Shown here: piece after piece, positions 31,140 to 42,635 of the stretch | Layout of the letters: each line of letters starts with the position of its first letter | Position numbering within the stretch: the stretch's first letter is position 1 | Assembly (NCBI GenBank): GCA_023014485.1 | Contig: JAJOZX010008843.1 | Location: forward strand, 62,001 to 126,000 | DNA length: 64,000 nucleotides | Direction of reading: 5' to 3' | From: Bathynomus jamesi | Lineage: Eukaryota > Arthropoda > Malacostraca > Isopoda > Cirolanidae | Notes under the pieces: generated by a model | The model's input: only the letters and a program-made list of their open reading frames with translations | Databases searched by the model: none | What the model was told of the DNA's origin: nothing | Program-made: the position numbers and the translations under genes

Positions 31140-31616
31140 TTGGCTATCCAACAAAACCACGACATTTTCACAAATTCAATTCTGTATCGCAACATTTACC
31201 CAATCTAAAAAAAACCTCGGAAATTTAACCAAACCTAATCTTAATTAGATTCCTTTTTTTCATGATAAAGATAAACCACCGCGACACTGCTAATGTGGTG
31301 ATACGCATGTTCATGTCGCGATGGGCTCTGTGTATATCCTAACGATTGTCACGACTCCGTGGGGAAACCAAGACACACACACATTTTCGCTTAAGTTATT
31401 TAATTTAATTAGAAGCAGCCAAACCTCAGCGTTGCCTGATTGGACAAATGTAACAAAGAGCATCAGAAGCAAATAAAGTCCTTGATGTCTTGTTCTTCAA
31501 GACACTAACTATGGAATACCAAACCTAACTTATGCACATGTATACATTCGTCCAACCATTTATACGTACATACATAAATACATACATACAAACGTGTGTG
31601 GTTACATATTTGTTTG
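30532..31616. other. Sparse region with (CA)n tracts
   Basis: CA/CG microsatellites at 30706-30770 and 31103-31136, and short CCTAACCTAACC runs at 30796-30810. No gene recognised. Confidence 0.5.
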
Positions 31617-31795
31617 TTGAGGCTATTTAACCTCCTTCGCAACATCTAAGGTCGTATGACGGAGGGGACCTACTGCTTTACTTGGGATCCGAGCAACGGG
31701 CCGCTACATAATTTGGACGCAGAGCCGTCCCCCAAACCCAATATCGCTAAACTTCGGTGATCGATGGGACATTTGCCACGATGTAATCGTACATA
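31617..31795 (-). mobile_element. 5S-rRNA-derived SINE, fragment
   Basis: Minus orientation. AAGTTTAGCGATATTGGGTT is the 5S-derived part, followed by TTATGTAGCGGCCCGTTGCT and the GTTGCGAAGGAGGTTAAATA end. Confidence 0.7.
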
Positions 31796-32900
31796 TAAGT
31801 AATTTTATTCATATGCTCTCTTTCAAAATTTGAATAGCAAACATGTAATTTTTACCAACACCTGCATAAACTTCACACACACACACAAACACTTTATATA
31901 TATATTTATATATATATATATATAAAGTGTGTCAAGAAGCTTTATAAATACATGGAAACTGCGTCTTTAAGTTTGAGTCGAAAGAGGCACGATAACCTTT
32001 GCAAGGTCGTTTTGAGAAATAACTTCTTTTGCCCAAATTTTAATCCTTCTTACCTTTAATTTTAATCAACTTGGCATATAGACAATCCGTTGTTTGTCCT
32101 CCAATTAACTCCATTTATGATAAGTTAGACCGTTGAGGTAAAAATAACGTATTCTAATAACCGGCAAGTCTAATTTCAGAGTTATGGGGGTTATCGGGTA
32201 CACTCGTGTCTGGATGTATGTGCGTATGTATGGGTGTTTGTATTACTTCAACTTTGTCGTACACGTACATAGACGCACATACGCATATACACGCTCGCTC
32301 ACTCGCGTCTAGGAAATTGTTTACACGTTCTGTGCGCACTTGAATCGTACACATAGCTATATACGCTCTAGTAGCTCCGTGTACGAAATAAGAGATCTTT
32401 CACACACATACACACACACCTACGCGCATTTTGGACACGTACGAGTATGAAGGAGTGGTATAATGACTTACATTTTGTTAGAAGGGAAAAATTTGAAGCT
32501 TTTTAAAATTGGGAATTACGCCTAAATATTTATTTGGAAGTAAGGTGTAGAAAACCATTAATTTGCGAGATAATCCTTAAAAATTCACTATTTTTAGAAA
32601 TTTATTTTGCTAAGTACTACAGTAAAAAAAAAATCAAAATTACTTTAGTTACGATTAATAATAAATTTTTCATTTTTAAATTCAATCATAGGAAGTAAAT
32701 TTAATTTTCCTAATGCATTTTTAATCTGCGCTCGAGCTCCATGTTTGTAATGAACAATTGGATGAAATATTAGGCAACACATTTCTACAACACTTTATAC
32801 TACAGTACACCATTTCTGGTCTGCATGGTAATGGATGGCATATGTAAGTGCCCGTTCTTATTTAGGATAATTTGGTTGGCATAAAGTTTAGAAGGTTATA
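31796..32900. other. 1.1 kb without recognised gene
   Basis: Contains short (TA)n at 31896-31922 and CA-rich degenerate repeats at 32200-32420. No coding signature. Confidence 0.5.
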
Positions 32901-32901
32901 T

Positions 32902-33188
32902 ACCTTTGGTTAGCTTCCGCCCGAATTGTTCATTCTGACGAAGGTCAAGCTTTTCACTCCACCTTAGACCTACGGTTTAACGTGGAATCCGAACCACGCC
33001 CCCATCAGCAGCCCAGCGTCTTAAGCACTAGGTGGCCTAGTGGTTAACATTTATCTACCAACCACTTTCTTTATTGTGTGGAAGGATGAACAGCTGGGTT
33101 TTGCTACGCGCCGGCTGCCGTCGGGTCTCGAACCCAGGGCCGATGGATTCGTAGTCAGCGACGCTAACCACTACACTACCGAGGCGCA
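32902..33188 (-). mobile_element. Dimeric tRNA-derived SINE (copy 2)
   Basis: Reverse orientation of the element at 19.6 kb. Head 1 ends at 33188 with GCCTCGGTAGTGTAGTGG (rc) and B box rc GGTTCGAGACCC. Head 2 is degraded. The 3' end is the CTTCGTCAGAATGAACAATT tail (rc). (TA)n flanks head 1. Confidence 0.85.
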
Positions 33189-33189
33189 T

Positions 33190-33240
<51 letters not shown>

Positions 33241-33364
33241 GGGTGTCCAATAAATCAGAGAAAAGCATGCGAGGAAGAGAACGCATATATATATATAGGG
33301 AGAGAGAGAGAGAGAGAAACAACGAACTCACTTATGCGACTCTGTATAGATACAAATTGTAAAG

Positions 33365-33581
33365 CAGACTTGTCCAACGCACGGCCTGCGCCAGAGTCCG
33401 GCCCGCCAAAAATTTGTATCAAGCTCGGCTGGCAGATACTGAAAATTCATTATCTAATGTCATATTTTATTTCAATAAAATAAGTTCTTTTAAAATTATG
33501 ATGTAAAATTTGCACATTGGCCCTCGGTGTGCGTCATTAATTGAAATATGACCCTTCATGAAAAAAGGTTGGACACCCCCG
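33365..33581. mobile_element. hAT-type MITE, 217 bp
   Basis: Starts CAGACTTGTCCAACG and ends GGTTGGACACCCCCG. Flanked by TTGTAAAG and TTCTAAAG (7/8 match). No ORF. Confidence 0.75.
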
Positions 33582-33854
33582 TTCTAAAGGGATTGATTTA
33601 ATTATAACCCACATAATACCCAGCCCTTTAATGTCGACAGAAAAAGAAATATTATATTAAAATATATCCAGTAATTACTTTAACAGATTAAAGAACCTGA
33701 GACCTCGTTCTTTTTATTAAAAAATCTAACGCGCAAAATCTAAATGTTTGCATAAGACAAAGAAAAATATCTTCTACTGGTAGATACTGTAAGTAGATAA
33801 GTTTATTTTTCCAGCATTATGACCATAACAACATATATTTAAAGTTTCTTATAA

Positions 33855-33985
33855 TTTACACACATTTGTCTCTGTCCACAGTTAGTGCCCCATTGGTTGC
33901 CTTATACATCCAACAACCTCAGGCAACACCCAAAATGGCATGCTATACCGTATTTGCAGGGGTACTGTTGAATAAATAAAATAAA
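33855..33985 (+). mobile_element. Probable LINE 3' terminal fragment
   Basis: TTGCAGGGGTACTGTTGAAT then (AAAT)n-like tail AATAAATAAAATAAATA. The body has CTTATACATCCAACAACCTC. It looks like an isolated LINE 3' UTR; no coding part remains. Confidence 0.4.
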
Positions 33986-34036
33986 TAGCGTTTTATTTGT
34001 ATATTGTCAATATATATATATATATATACATATATA

Positions 34037-34069
<33 letters not shown>

Positions 34070-34311
34070 AGGGTTTTTGCTGGAATAGTTTATAATAGTG
34101 TCGCGACACATGACAGTTTGTTTTGAAAATCAATTCATAATATTCATATATAACACGATTTCGACATGTTTACAAATGTTTAAATTCTGTCACTTCACCC
34201 TCGTGAATGTATCCTAAAACTCTCCGTTCAATTTACGAGTGAACATGACTTTGAAATTTATAATTTAACCTTTTTTTTTAATCACAGATTGACATCTCAT
34301 TTTCAGTGAAA

Positions 34312-34316
<5 letters not shown>

Positions 34317-34352
<36 letters not shown>
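34317..34352. repeat. (TA)n microsatellite
   Basis: Directly abuts the next element. Confidence 0.9.
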
Positions 34353-34356
<4 letters not shown>

Positions 34357-34359
<3 letters not shown>

Positions 34360-34727
34360 GGTGGTACAAAAATGGCGCAACAGTGTAAATTCGAGTCAGT
34401 ATTCGAACTGGTGACCATTAATTTGAGAACACTTTCTTATTTGCTGTATATATAATTTGTATTAATTATTATTAATTACTGATTCTTGCACGTTTGCTTC
34501 AACGTTTCACAGACAGAACAATCAATAATAATTGAAGGAGAACATAGGATTCGAGTGTGCTCATTGTGCCACGAAGTGTTCAGACATTACGAGTACACGG
34601 AATAAAAAAATAGTTTGAAGTTAATGGGTCACCAGTTCGAATATTGACAGCAGTAATTTACCCTAAGGTGCGCAAATTTCGAGCTTCATTGTAATTTACC
34701 CTATGCTGCGCGACTTTTGCGCCGCCA
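34357..34727. mobile_element. Fold-back mariner-type MITE
   Basis: Left arm GGTGGTACAAAAATGGCGCA ... ATTCGAACTGGTGACCATTA. Right arm TTAATGGGTCACCAGTTCGA ... GCGCGACTTTTGCGCCGCCA. The arms pair with gaps; a TTTACCCTA(A/T)G.TGCGC motif is duplicated in the right arm. TA-rich on both sides. Confidence 0.6.
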
Positions 34728-34730
34728 TAT

Positions 34731-34734
<4 letters not shown>

Positions 34735-34813
<79 letters not shown>
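34735..34813. repeat. (TA)n microsatellite
   Basis: About 78 bases of TA. Confidence 0.95.
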
Positions 34814-34816
<3 letters not shown>

Positions 34817-34902
34817 GGGTGTGGTTCACCCGTACGCCTACACACTTTACTAAATGACTGAAAATTGAAAATCTAGTCTTGCAAATTTACTTGTTATATA
34901 TT

Positions 34903-35428
34903 TCACAGCCAAGATTGATGGCTGCAAAGAACTCAACTACTGGGAAAGACTACGTAAACTAAATCTGTACTCACTAGAAAGAAGAAGAGAGAGGTACATC
35001 ATAATCTACATATGGAAAATGATCGAAAAACTGGTACCAAACCTAAAACTAAACCCAATTACCATTCAAACAACACTGGAAAATAGGAAAGGCAGAATGT
35101 GTAGTGTTCCCAAATTAAAAGCACGACAAGGGACCTCCTCAACCCTGAAGGAAAATAGCTTGGTTGTCAGGGGGCCAAGACTTTTCAACCAGCTTCCTAA
35201 GGACCTCAGAAACGTAACGGGGGTCAAAGTTGAAGTCTTCAAGAAAAGACTGGATGCCTGGCTCAGGACAGTACCAGATGAGCCGGGCGTGCCTGGCTAT
35301 GTACGGTGGAGAGCGCAAGAAAGTAACTCGCTCCGCCACCAGGCCAGACCTAGAGGCGGGGCCACCAGCTTGACCTCCGTGTGAAGAGAGACCAACACAC
35401 GAAACAACATAAGGTTCATAAGGTAAGG
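34903..35428 (+). pseudogene. CR1-like LINE, reverse transcriptase C-terminus (copy c)
   Basis: One frame runs from KIDGCKELNYWERLRKLNLY (about 34910) to the natural end RGGATSLTSV, stop at 35382-35384. The tail has AACATAAGGTTCATAAGGTA, octamer-like repeats. It ends at the (TA)n in front of the mariner at 35443. It is closest to copy d (54.6 kb), differing from copies b and e at many positions (for example SSTLKENSLVVRGPRLFNQL). Only the last ~155 codons remain. Confidence 0.8.
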
Positions 35429-35442
35429 TATATATATATATA

Positions 35443-36652
35443 CAGGGTGTCCCATAAGTCTGGCATCATAGGAGAAATTCATATTTTTCTATTTCTACAA
35501 ACCATAATTCATATTTTTCTCTTTCTACAGGCCATAATGTCTGTGAGCAAGGAAGAACGAATCCAGATAATTCTACTCATAGAAAATCGGAGTCAAAGAG
35601 AGGCCGCTGCTGAATTTAACAGACTGCATCCAGACCGCGAGCCAATAACACAGAGTTGTGTTAGCAGACTTGTTGCAAAGTTTAAGGAAACAGGATCCAT
35701 AGAAGATAAACCACGCAGTGGACCTTCAAGGAGGTCCACTGACGATGATACAGCGACTGCTATCCTGGCTCATTTTAACAGAAGTCCCAATAAGTCTCTT
35801 CGGCGATTGTCCGCCGAGACAGGAGTGTCGAAAAGTAGCATCCATCGCATTCTTCAGGCTCACAAATGACATCCATATAAACTTCAGATCCTACAGAAAT
35901 TAAGCGAAGATGATGATCCCGACCGGCGGATGGAATTTTGTGAATGGGCTACGGTACAATATGCTCGGAATGCCAATTTCCCGTCCACCATTCTGTTCAG
36001 TGACGAGGCTGTTTTTTATGGAAATGGTGAGGTAAATCGACAGAACACCCGTTACTAGTCTCAAAACAACCCTCACTGGTATACCTCTTCAAAGGAACAA
36101 GGTGCATCTCGGGTGATGGTATGGTGTGGCATTTGGAAGGATCGCATCATAGGCCCCCTCTTTTTCGATGAACATGTCACTGGAGGCACCTACCTACGTA
36201 CGCTCAAGGAAGAAGCATTTCCCAGTGTCTTGAACGAAGAAGGAAATTTCCCAACATGGTTCCAGCAAGGCGCTCCTGCACATTACAGCACCCAAGTAAG
36301 GGAATACCTGTACCAACAATTCCCTAATCATTGGATAGGACGTCGAGGGCCTGTGGAATGGCCAGCTAGAAGCCCGGATCTCACGCCACTAGATTTTTAT
36401 CTCTGGGGCCACTTGAAAGCGCTGGTATACGCAAAGAAAATTAGGAGTGTTGAACATTTGCGGTAGCGCATTATTGGGGCATGTAACACCATTACTCCTG
36501 ACATCATTCACCGTGTGCTTGCTGACTGGGTATCACGTCTGAATTTGTGTATTGAAAACAATGGTGGACATATTGAGCACGTTCTGTAAATAAAAGCTTT
36601 TGTTTTGCCTTTTTTTATTATTTTTCCTATGATGCCGGACTTATGGGACACC

Positions 36653-36655
<3 letters not shown>
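35443..36655 (+). mobile_element. mariner-like transposon, 1213 bp, inactivated
   Basis: Terminal inverted repeats CAGGGTGTCCCATAAGTCTG and, on the other strand at the right, CAGGGTGTCCCATAAGTCCG. TA at 35441-35442 and 36656-36657. Full-length structure with a transposase gene disabled by point changes. Confidence 0.9.
35537..36589 (+). pseudogene. mariner-type transposase with three stops and a lost catalytic Asp
   Basis: 351 codons in a single frame from ATG 35537 to TAA 36587-36589. Order: N-terminal helix-turn-helix (KEERIQIILLIENRSQREAA), SGPSRR linker, second helix-turn-helix (SLRRLSAETGVSKSSIHRIL), first Asp in LFSDEAVF, then WFQQGAPAHY where the family has QQDGAPxHY. The Asp codon after CAA 36266-36268 is absent. 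SPDLTPLDFYLWG keeps the third Asp. Internal stops: TGA 35867-35869 and TAG 36056-36058, both probably former Trp codons (AHK-W-HPYKL, TRY-W-SQNN), and TAG 36464-36466 (probably Gln). All three are C:G to T:A changes. Dead. Confidence 0.88.

Positions 36656-36696
<41 letters not shown>
36654..36696. repeat. (TA)n microsatellite
   Basis: Follows the mariner right end; also a (CT)n at 36773-36790. Confidence 0.9.
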
Positions 36697-36700
<4 letters not shown>

Positions 36701-36789
36701 TAAATGACTCAAAATCATAAAGGGGATAGAAAGAGAAAAAATGGAAACAACAGTGGATAACATTATAACATTCTCTCTCTCTCTCTCTC

Positions 36790-37450
36790 TTAAAAAATAG
36801 GAGAGAAGGAGTTACTTGGCAACTATAGGCCCATTAGCTTAACATCTGTTATAGACAAGCTTTTGGAATCAGTAAAAACTGCGAGAATGGTAGATCATTT
36901 GGAATTGCACAACCTTTTAACTGATTCTTAGCATGATTTCCATTTTCTGAATGCGATCGCTCCAGGTCAGTAGACGCAGTATATTTGGACTTCATAAAAC
37001 AAGGGTCCTCGGTATAACTGGTATTGTAGCCGCGTGGACTGAACACTGTCTCAGCGACAGGGAACAGTGAGTGGTAACAAACGGCGAGGCCTCAGGGTGG
37101 GTATCAGTAACAAGTGGCGTCCCCCCTGGGTCGATACTCGGACCGCTTTTATTCATTATCTACATAAGGGATATAGACATTGGTATATTAAGCACCATAT
37201 TAAAATTCTCTGACGACATCAAGTTAGGCTCCTGTGTGGGTAGCGCGGAAGGTGTCTTGAAAATTCAGAATGATCTAGAATATTCTAGATCGCGGATTGG
37301 TCGATCACTTGAACAAATGCAAAGCAATGCACATTGGATCCCGAAACCGATGTGCAAACTATTCATTGCATGGGAAGGATCTTGCAACGACCAACTTGGG
37401 AAAAGACTTAGGGATCCTTATAAGCAGTGATCTCAAGTTTTTCAGACACT
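36790..37450 (+). pseudogene. CR1-like LINE reverse transcriptase fragment
   Basis: Frames in succession read LLGNYRPISLTSVIDKLLES (fingers), SGVPPGSILGPLLFIIYIRD (motif C-terminal to the first Asp) and LKFSDDIKLGS, the catalytic (Y/F)ADD box changed to FSDD. The end near 37400-37440 resembles EKDLGILISSDLKF in another frame. Frameshifts break it in at least three places; both ends are truncated. The catalytic Ala to Ser and the frameshifts indicate an inactive copy. Confidence 0.7.
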
Positions 37451-37667
37451 GCTGAGTGTTTTCTTCTTTCTTAGTTCCGAACGTGCCCACCGTGGTGGTG
37501 GTGGTGGTTTGGGGGAGGGGGATAAGGAGGAGGTTTTGAGCCTTCTTGCTTTACTGTGCTAATTCTTCTCTTAGTATAGTCTACGTTTGAACGAAATCTA
37601 CGCGTGCTACCTCGAGTCGGCTATAAAGCTGCTGTGGCTCCCTCACTTCCTTGTAACTCCCTCGTAA

Positions 37668-37737
<70 letters not shown>

Positions 37738-38500
37738 CATAATTTTTATTTTTATGATGAGTTCCCACTTTGAATCAGTACATTTAGTTCTGTATAACAT
37801 TTTAACTGCATAGTCATGATTTAAAAATCTTTAATTACTGATTGCAAGTTTCAAAAACTACTGTTTTCATCCTCAGGGATCTGCAACAATGAAAGTTTTT
37901 CCATGTGCGACAATTGAAGTCGTGATTCAGCTTAGAATTTAAATTTTGTCACGATTCAGCATGTCATATTTATGAAGCAAATATGCATTATCGTTATCAT
38001 TGTCGAAAGAATCGATTAGTTCAACATTGCCGCGTTTATTTAGTCTCCCGTAACCATATCATTCGTTATTTAAGTATAACTATCGAGGCCAAATAATTGT
38101 ACTTTTGTTCCCCGTTGCCATGGAAACGCATGGCTGTTGAATGAGAATTGAGGACAGAGTGTTTTCATCAGGGTCAGAATGTCTTCAATGTAAATTAGAA
38201 ATGATCGCTTTTAAGTCATTTCATGACTTGTCATTATTTTAGCGTTGGAAAACGAATTGAATTTAATGAAAAATTTAAATTCTAGGCGTAACTACTTTTT
38301 TTAATGTATGTAAAAACAAATAATTTTGGTCAATATTTAGAAGTAAATACAGGATTCAGGACCAGTATTGTAATCCGCAGACATTTTGTAATTAATTTCA
38401 ATATTTAATTTTTGTCATCAGCTAATTTATTACTTTCAAAGGAAAATCAGGTTTTTTTTTTACGACTGCTTTAAATTTGTAGCAATGGGAACAGAAGTAT
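37451..38500. other. 1 kb without gene; (CT)n at 37672-37732
   Basis: GGTGGTGGTGG run near 37492-37507 and a 60-base CT tract. Otherwise AT-rich with no coding signature. Confidence 0.5.
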
Positions 38501-38504
38501 TATA

Positions 38505-38578
38505 CAGGGTGTCCCAAAAGTTCCGATTTTTTTTAAAAAAGAAGTTAAAAAATAGATTGGAACTTTTGGGACACCCTG
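38505..38578. mobile_element. 74-bp mariner terminal-repeat pair
   Basis: CAGGGTGTCCCAAAAGTTCC and its inverse GGAACTTTTGGGACACCCTG with 30 bases between, TA on each side. A mariner reduced to its ends. Confidence 0.85.
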
Positions 38579-38639
38579 TATATTGTTACAAAACTGGAAA
38601 ATAAAATCACTTATGTCGTAACACGGTAAAAGACTGTCC

Positions 38640-38830
38640 TAAGCCATTCTGAAAAAGTGAGGAAGGGATGCGAGCGTCGAACCCGCCGCACGTAATTGAT
38701 TTGGCTCGACACATTTCCTCTTTTAAAGGGGACTCATTTTCTTCGGTTGGCAGCGTTATCGGACGTCTCAATGCCTTCAGTTGGAGGACGTAAAGCGGAT
38801 TAACCAACCAACCAACTGACCAACCAATTC
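38640..38830 (-). mobile_element. Body of tRNA-derived SINE family 2
   Basis: On the minus strand CATTGAGACGTCCGATAACG and CCTTTAAAAGAGGAAATGTG match the body of the SINE at 51490-51925 (TCATTGAGACGGTCGATAAT, CTTTTAAAAGGGGAATTGGA). No tRNA-like head remains. Confidence 0.6.
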
Positions 38831-39577
38831 TGTAGCATATGTGGTTTATTCTATCGCACCGTAAATCTTTGAGGATGAAAATTGTAATTTTCGGAACGCT
38901 GAATAATAATAATAAGATAATAATAATAGAAGAATAATAATAAGAAGAATAATGACCAAACGAAAAGAGGTTTAGCACCGCATTAATTTTTTATTTATTA
39001 GCCACTCTTAAATTTGAATCCAATCACGCAAGAAAAGTGAATCTACGTTATCTATCTCTTACGCATCTATCTTAATGTATTTATCTTTTACGTATATATA
39101 TCTCTATGTATCTCACGTACGTATCTCTATGTATCTTTGTATATCACCAAGTATATTTTCTTAATGTAGTCACCCTTAACGTTCTATTATTTTTTAGTTT
39201 TTAAATGTAGTTTCTCAAAAAAAAAAAAAGAGAGCAAAGAAAAATATTTATTTTAGTTATCGCTTTAAATTCAATTTTTTACTGCTAACTTAACGCTGTT
39301 TGTTAGTTTCCAAAAGATATTTAATTTCAGTCAGTTTCAATTTTGAATTTAGTTCAACTTTTCTTTGATGATTATTAAACCGTAGGATCGAGACTTTTAA
39401 CTGTAACGTCACTCTTTCTTTTATTAATTCATTTATTTGTTTATTCATTTATTTATTATAGTTCACTGTAAGATTGAAACTACTTTGATCATTAATTTTA
39501 TCGTAACGGATTTCTCGACTTGTACAGTTAGCGAAAGAAGTCTTTTCTTGACATGTATTTATGTATTTTAAGGATTA
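38831..39577. other. AT-rich stretch without recognised gene
   Basis: (TAA)n-type tract 38906-38955, GTATCTCTATGTATCT repeats near 39095-39140. Nothing coding. Confidence 0.5.
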
Positions 39578-39597
39578 TATATATATATATATATATA

Positions 39598-40395
39598 TAT
39601 GATACACACAGACAGTGCATGGAACAAGGAACTCTTCTGGGATAATTAAATCCACTGTAGTCCGAATAAGTAATGGTAAATGACAAATACCATAGTTTTT
39701 CTTTTTCATGATGCTAGCCCGCCGTGGGCAACGGGTCACTCGCAAAGAGGTCCCATAAATATAGCTTCCCTCACCAGCTATCTGCAAAGCAGACAGGATC
39801 CAGCTTTGGGACATGGATCTAGGGTTTAAAGCAGCCTAGCCCTGCTACATTTAGAACATCAATATAAGCAAAAGACTCGCTGCCTTCACGTCAGATTGAA
39901 TATATCATAAAAAACTCAGGGAACCATTCTGAGTTCATTCTCATCTTGAAACGGACATGTTATGTGCCTTGAAATGTGGACGCTCAATTCTGCAAGTTGA
40001 GGTTTAAGTTTTGGTTTTTGGCTAAAAATATAATAGTTACCCCTTTTTCTTTGATGTATTCAATCTGACGTGAAGGCAGCGAGTCTTTTGCTTATATTGA
40101 GGTTCTAAATGTAGCAGGGCTAGGCTGCTTTAAACCCTAGATCCATGTCCCAAAGCTGGATCCTGTCTGCTTTGCAAATAGCTGGTGAGGGAAGCTATAT
40201 TTATGGGACCTCTTTGCGAGTGACCCGTTGCCCACGTCGGGCTGCATCATGAAAAAGAAAAACTATGGTATTTGTCATTTACCATTACTTATTCGGACTA
40301 TAGTGGATTTAATTATCCCAGAAGAGTTCCTTGTTCCATGCACGGTCTGTGTGTATCATAAAAAACTCGGAACCATTCTGAGTTCATTCCCATAT
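39598..40395. repeat. Fold-back element, family B (third copy)
   Basis: Forward arm 39598-39905, reverse arm from about 39970 to 40357, each containing CAACGGGTCACTCGCAAAGA or its complement. The centre is the CTCAGGGAACCATTCTGAGT stem. The right end GAACCATTCTGAGTTCATTC lies six bases from a mariner. Confidence 0.8.
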
Positions 40396-40400
40396 ATATA

Positions 40401-41312
40401 CAGGGCGTCCCAAAAAAATGTATACACACTTTAACAGCTAATAGCTCAATTGATGTTTCTTTCTTTCCAAGTTAAACCCATTAGAATTAATAATGGCAGT
40501 CAGACTAAGCTTTGAACAAAGGAAATTCATTCTAAAATGCTACTGGAAGTGTGAAAACGCAGTTGAAGTGCAAAGACAGTTTAGGAGGGAGTTTCAAACA
40601 GATCCACCAACGCGACTTACCATCACTCGAATTAGAGATAAGTTTGAAGCCGATGGAACTCTTCAGAATGTCCACAAGAAGCGTTCCGGAAGACCACGGA
40701 CATCGACAAGCCTCACAAAGCAAGAAAGAGTACTGGAAACGTATCACCAAAGTCCAAGAAAATCTGTGCGGCAAGCGAGTCGTGAGGTAGGAATTTCAGA
40801 ATCGTCTGTCCAACGCATTTTGAAGCGCTGTCAATGGAAAAGTTACATTCCAAGATTAGTCCATGCTATTAATGAAGATGATGATGATCCGGACCGAAGA
40901 GTGGAGTATTGCGAGTGGTACTTGGCACGATGTGGATGTGGATTGGACGAAGGGGTTTCGTAGAATACCCTCCGCGTTCACCAGACCTCACACCACTAGA
41001 CTTTTTTTTATGGGGATACTTAAAAGACAAAGTCTACGCTATAAAACCTGCAACAGTCGCTGAATTGAGAGCAGCCATTGAACGAGAATGCACACAAATA
41101 CCAAACGAAATGTTTCGTGATGTTTGCGATTCCATTGCTTCGCGTTATCAGCAGTGCCTGGACCAGAACGGACGTCAGTTTGAAAACAGGCGTTGATAAA
41201 ACAATTAACTAATGTCTGTAGATTCTATTACATTTTGAAAATGAAATGTATTTTAATAAACACTGCCTTTATAAGTATTTAAAGTGTGTATACATTTTTT
41301 TGGGACGCCCTG
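40401..41312 (+). mobile_element. mariner-like transposon, internally deleted, 912 bp
   Basis: Terminal inverted repeats CAGGGCGTCCCAAAAAAATG and its complement, extending ~34 bp into GTATACACACTTTAA. TA on both sides. It carries both ends of a transposase gene but not its middle. Confidence 0.9.
40493..41196 (+). pseudogene. mariner-type transposase with catalytic core deleted
   Basis: 40493-40961 encodes the N-terminus: [20 protein letters not shown] (helix-turn-helix), KKRSGRPRT linker, [20 protein letters not shown] and [16 protein letters not shown]. After the deletion the protein resumes, out of frame, at [20 protein letters not shown] then DFFLWGYLK and ends QNGRQFENRR, stop 41194-41196. 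So the first and second catalytic Asp blocks are missing and only the third remains. The deletion joins the codons after YLARC to those before IGRRG (near 40930-40950). The N-terminal DNA-binding part could still be made and might act as a competitor; that is speculation. Confidence 0.88.
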
Positions 41313-41326
41313 TATATATATATATA

Positions 41327-41358
<32 letters not shown>
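41313..41358. repeat. (TA)n-(GT)n microsatellite
   Basis: TA tract followed by 30 bases of TG. Confidence 0.95.
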
Positions 41359-41363
<5 letters not shown>

Positions 41364-41482
41364 GGAAGAATAAAAATGATTCCAAGTACTACACTATATG
41401 AAGAGTTATGGAAATATACGAAGGTACTAGGAATAATTTTTTTCTCTTTGAGGGTGGGTTATGTCATAGCCATTTCACAACA

Positions 41483-41880
41483 CCATTTCCCGTTAGACCA
41501 GCGAGGTTAAGCGACGTAGGGTCTGGGAACTATTGAAGAATAGGGACCCCAGCCTTCTTTAGTCAGCTTTATAAGACTAACTAACGAAAATATCATGACC
41601 TAACCTAACCAATCGTCAAGGGCGTACAGTTAACCCAACGATTGGTTAGGTTAGGTCGTGATATTTTCGTTAGTTAGCCTTATAAGCCTAACTAAAGAAA
41701 GTTGGGGTCCCTATTCTTCAATAGCTCCAGGGTTTGTTCAGTAGTTGGATGAATGGCCGTCCTCTCCGTTCAGATGATGTACCGACCCTGAGATGGTTCT
41801 GATACCACATAAAGCTGTACTGTAGGTTCCTTCTGTCACGTGAACTTTGCCGTTACGAAGGAGGTTAAATAACCCTCAAC
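41483..41880 (+). mobile_element. 5S-rRNA-derived SINE interrupted by a fold-back
   Basis: TTCCCGTTAGACCAGCGAGG then TTAAGCGACGTAGGGTCTGG is the 5S A-box region. After the insertion at 41527-41732 the SINE resumes with CAGTAGTTGGATGAATGGCC (box C) and runs to GTTACGAAGGAGGTTAAATA. Confidence 0.8.
41527..41732. repeat. Fold-back element, family A, inside the 5S-SINE
   Basis: Outer arms CTATTGAAGAATAGGGACCC and GGGTCCCTATTCTTCAATAG. Inner arms with CTAACTAACGAAAATATC and its complement. The centre carries CCAATCGTCAAGGGCGTACA. This is the most complete family A member. Confidence 0.85.
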
Positions 41881-41938
41881 ATTTTTATTTCTGTTAATCA
41901 AATTTACATATTGTGAATTTACTTTAGAGCGTATATAT

Positions 41939-41960
41939 ACACACACACACACACACACAC
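41939..41960. repeat. (CA)n microsatellite
   Basis: ACACAC tract. Confidence 0.9.
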
Positions 41961-42002
41961 GTGGCGTGTGCACATACACATACAAACACCCACATATATA
42001 TA

Positions 42003-42259
42003 CAGGGTGTTCCATAAGTCCAGTCTCATAGGAAAATTTATTTTAAATTAAATTGACAAAAGTAATACATTTGAACTAAAACAAATGTTCGAGTTGATGT
42101 CTTGTTTTGGGACCTTTTTTTGGTTGCAGGTAGAATAACACGCAATGGCTAATATGGAAGTGAGTTACATTGGTGAGGAAAAGGCCTCCGCCCGTATTAC
42201 TTTTGTAAATTTAATTTAAAATAAATTTTCCTATGAGACTGAACTTATGGGACACCCTG
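42003..42259. mobile_element. mariner MITE, 257 bp
   Basis: Ends CAGGGTGTTCCATAAGTCCA and, on the other strand, CAGGGTGTCCCATAAGTTCA, with further pairing through TCTCATAGGAAAATTTATTT. Shares its interior (TTGATGTCTTGTTTTGGGAC, CAATGGCTAATATGGAAGTG) with the element at 59336. Confidence 0.85.
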
Positions 42260-42635
42260 TGTATATATATATATTATGAACGAAATAAGAAGTAATATAG
42301 AGCAAACCAGAGTCGGGGTGAAGAAATGAGGGTACACGAGCGTGTATGCCTTTGAGAATTAATTGGCTAAAGTATTTGAGTTATTAAATTATGTCACATT
42401 TACAATTTTATATATTTATACTCGTACATCGACGCACACGTGAAAGCTTATCATTAATCCATCAGTCACGCATTAGACGACAATTTTAATACCCTTAGTG
42501 TAGTATCAATAGGATTATTACCTCTTTTTAATATTAATTTTTTACAGTTTGAAATTTTGCGCGTAGATTGTGTACAACTACGTTTGTTTCAGTATGTGTA
42601 CATACGAATTCATTTTTGCGTGTTTGTCGTTGTTT
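42260..42635. other. No recognised gene
   Basis: 42452-42476 contains AATCCATCAGTCACGCATTA, a motif also at 62618 and, inverted, at 62783 and (in part) 43750. Confidence 0.5.
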
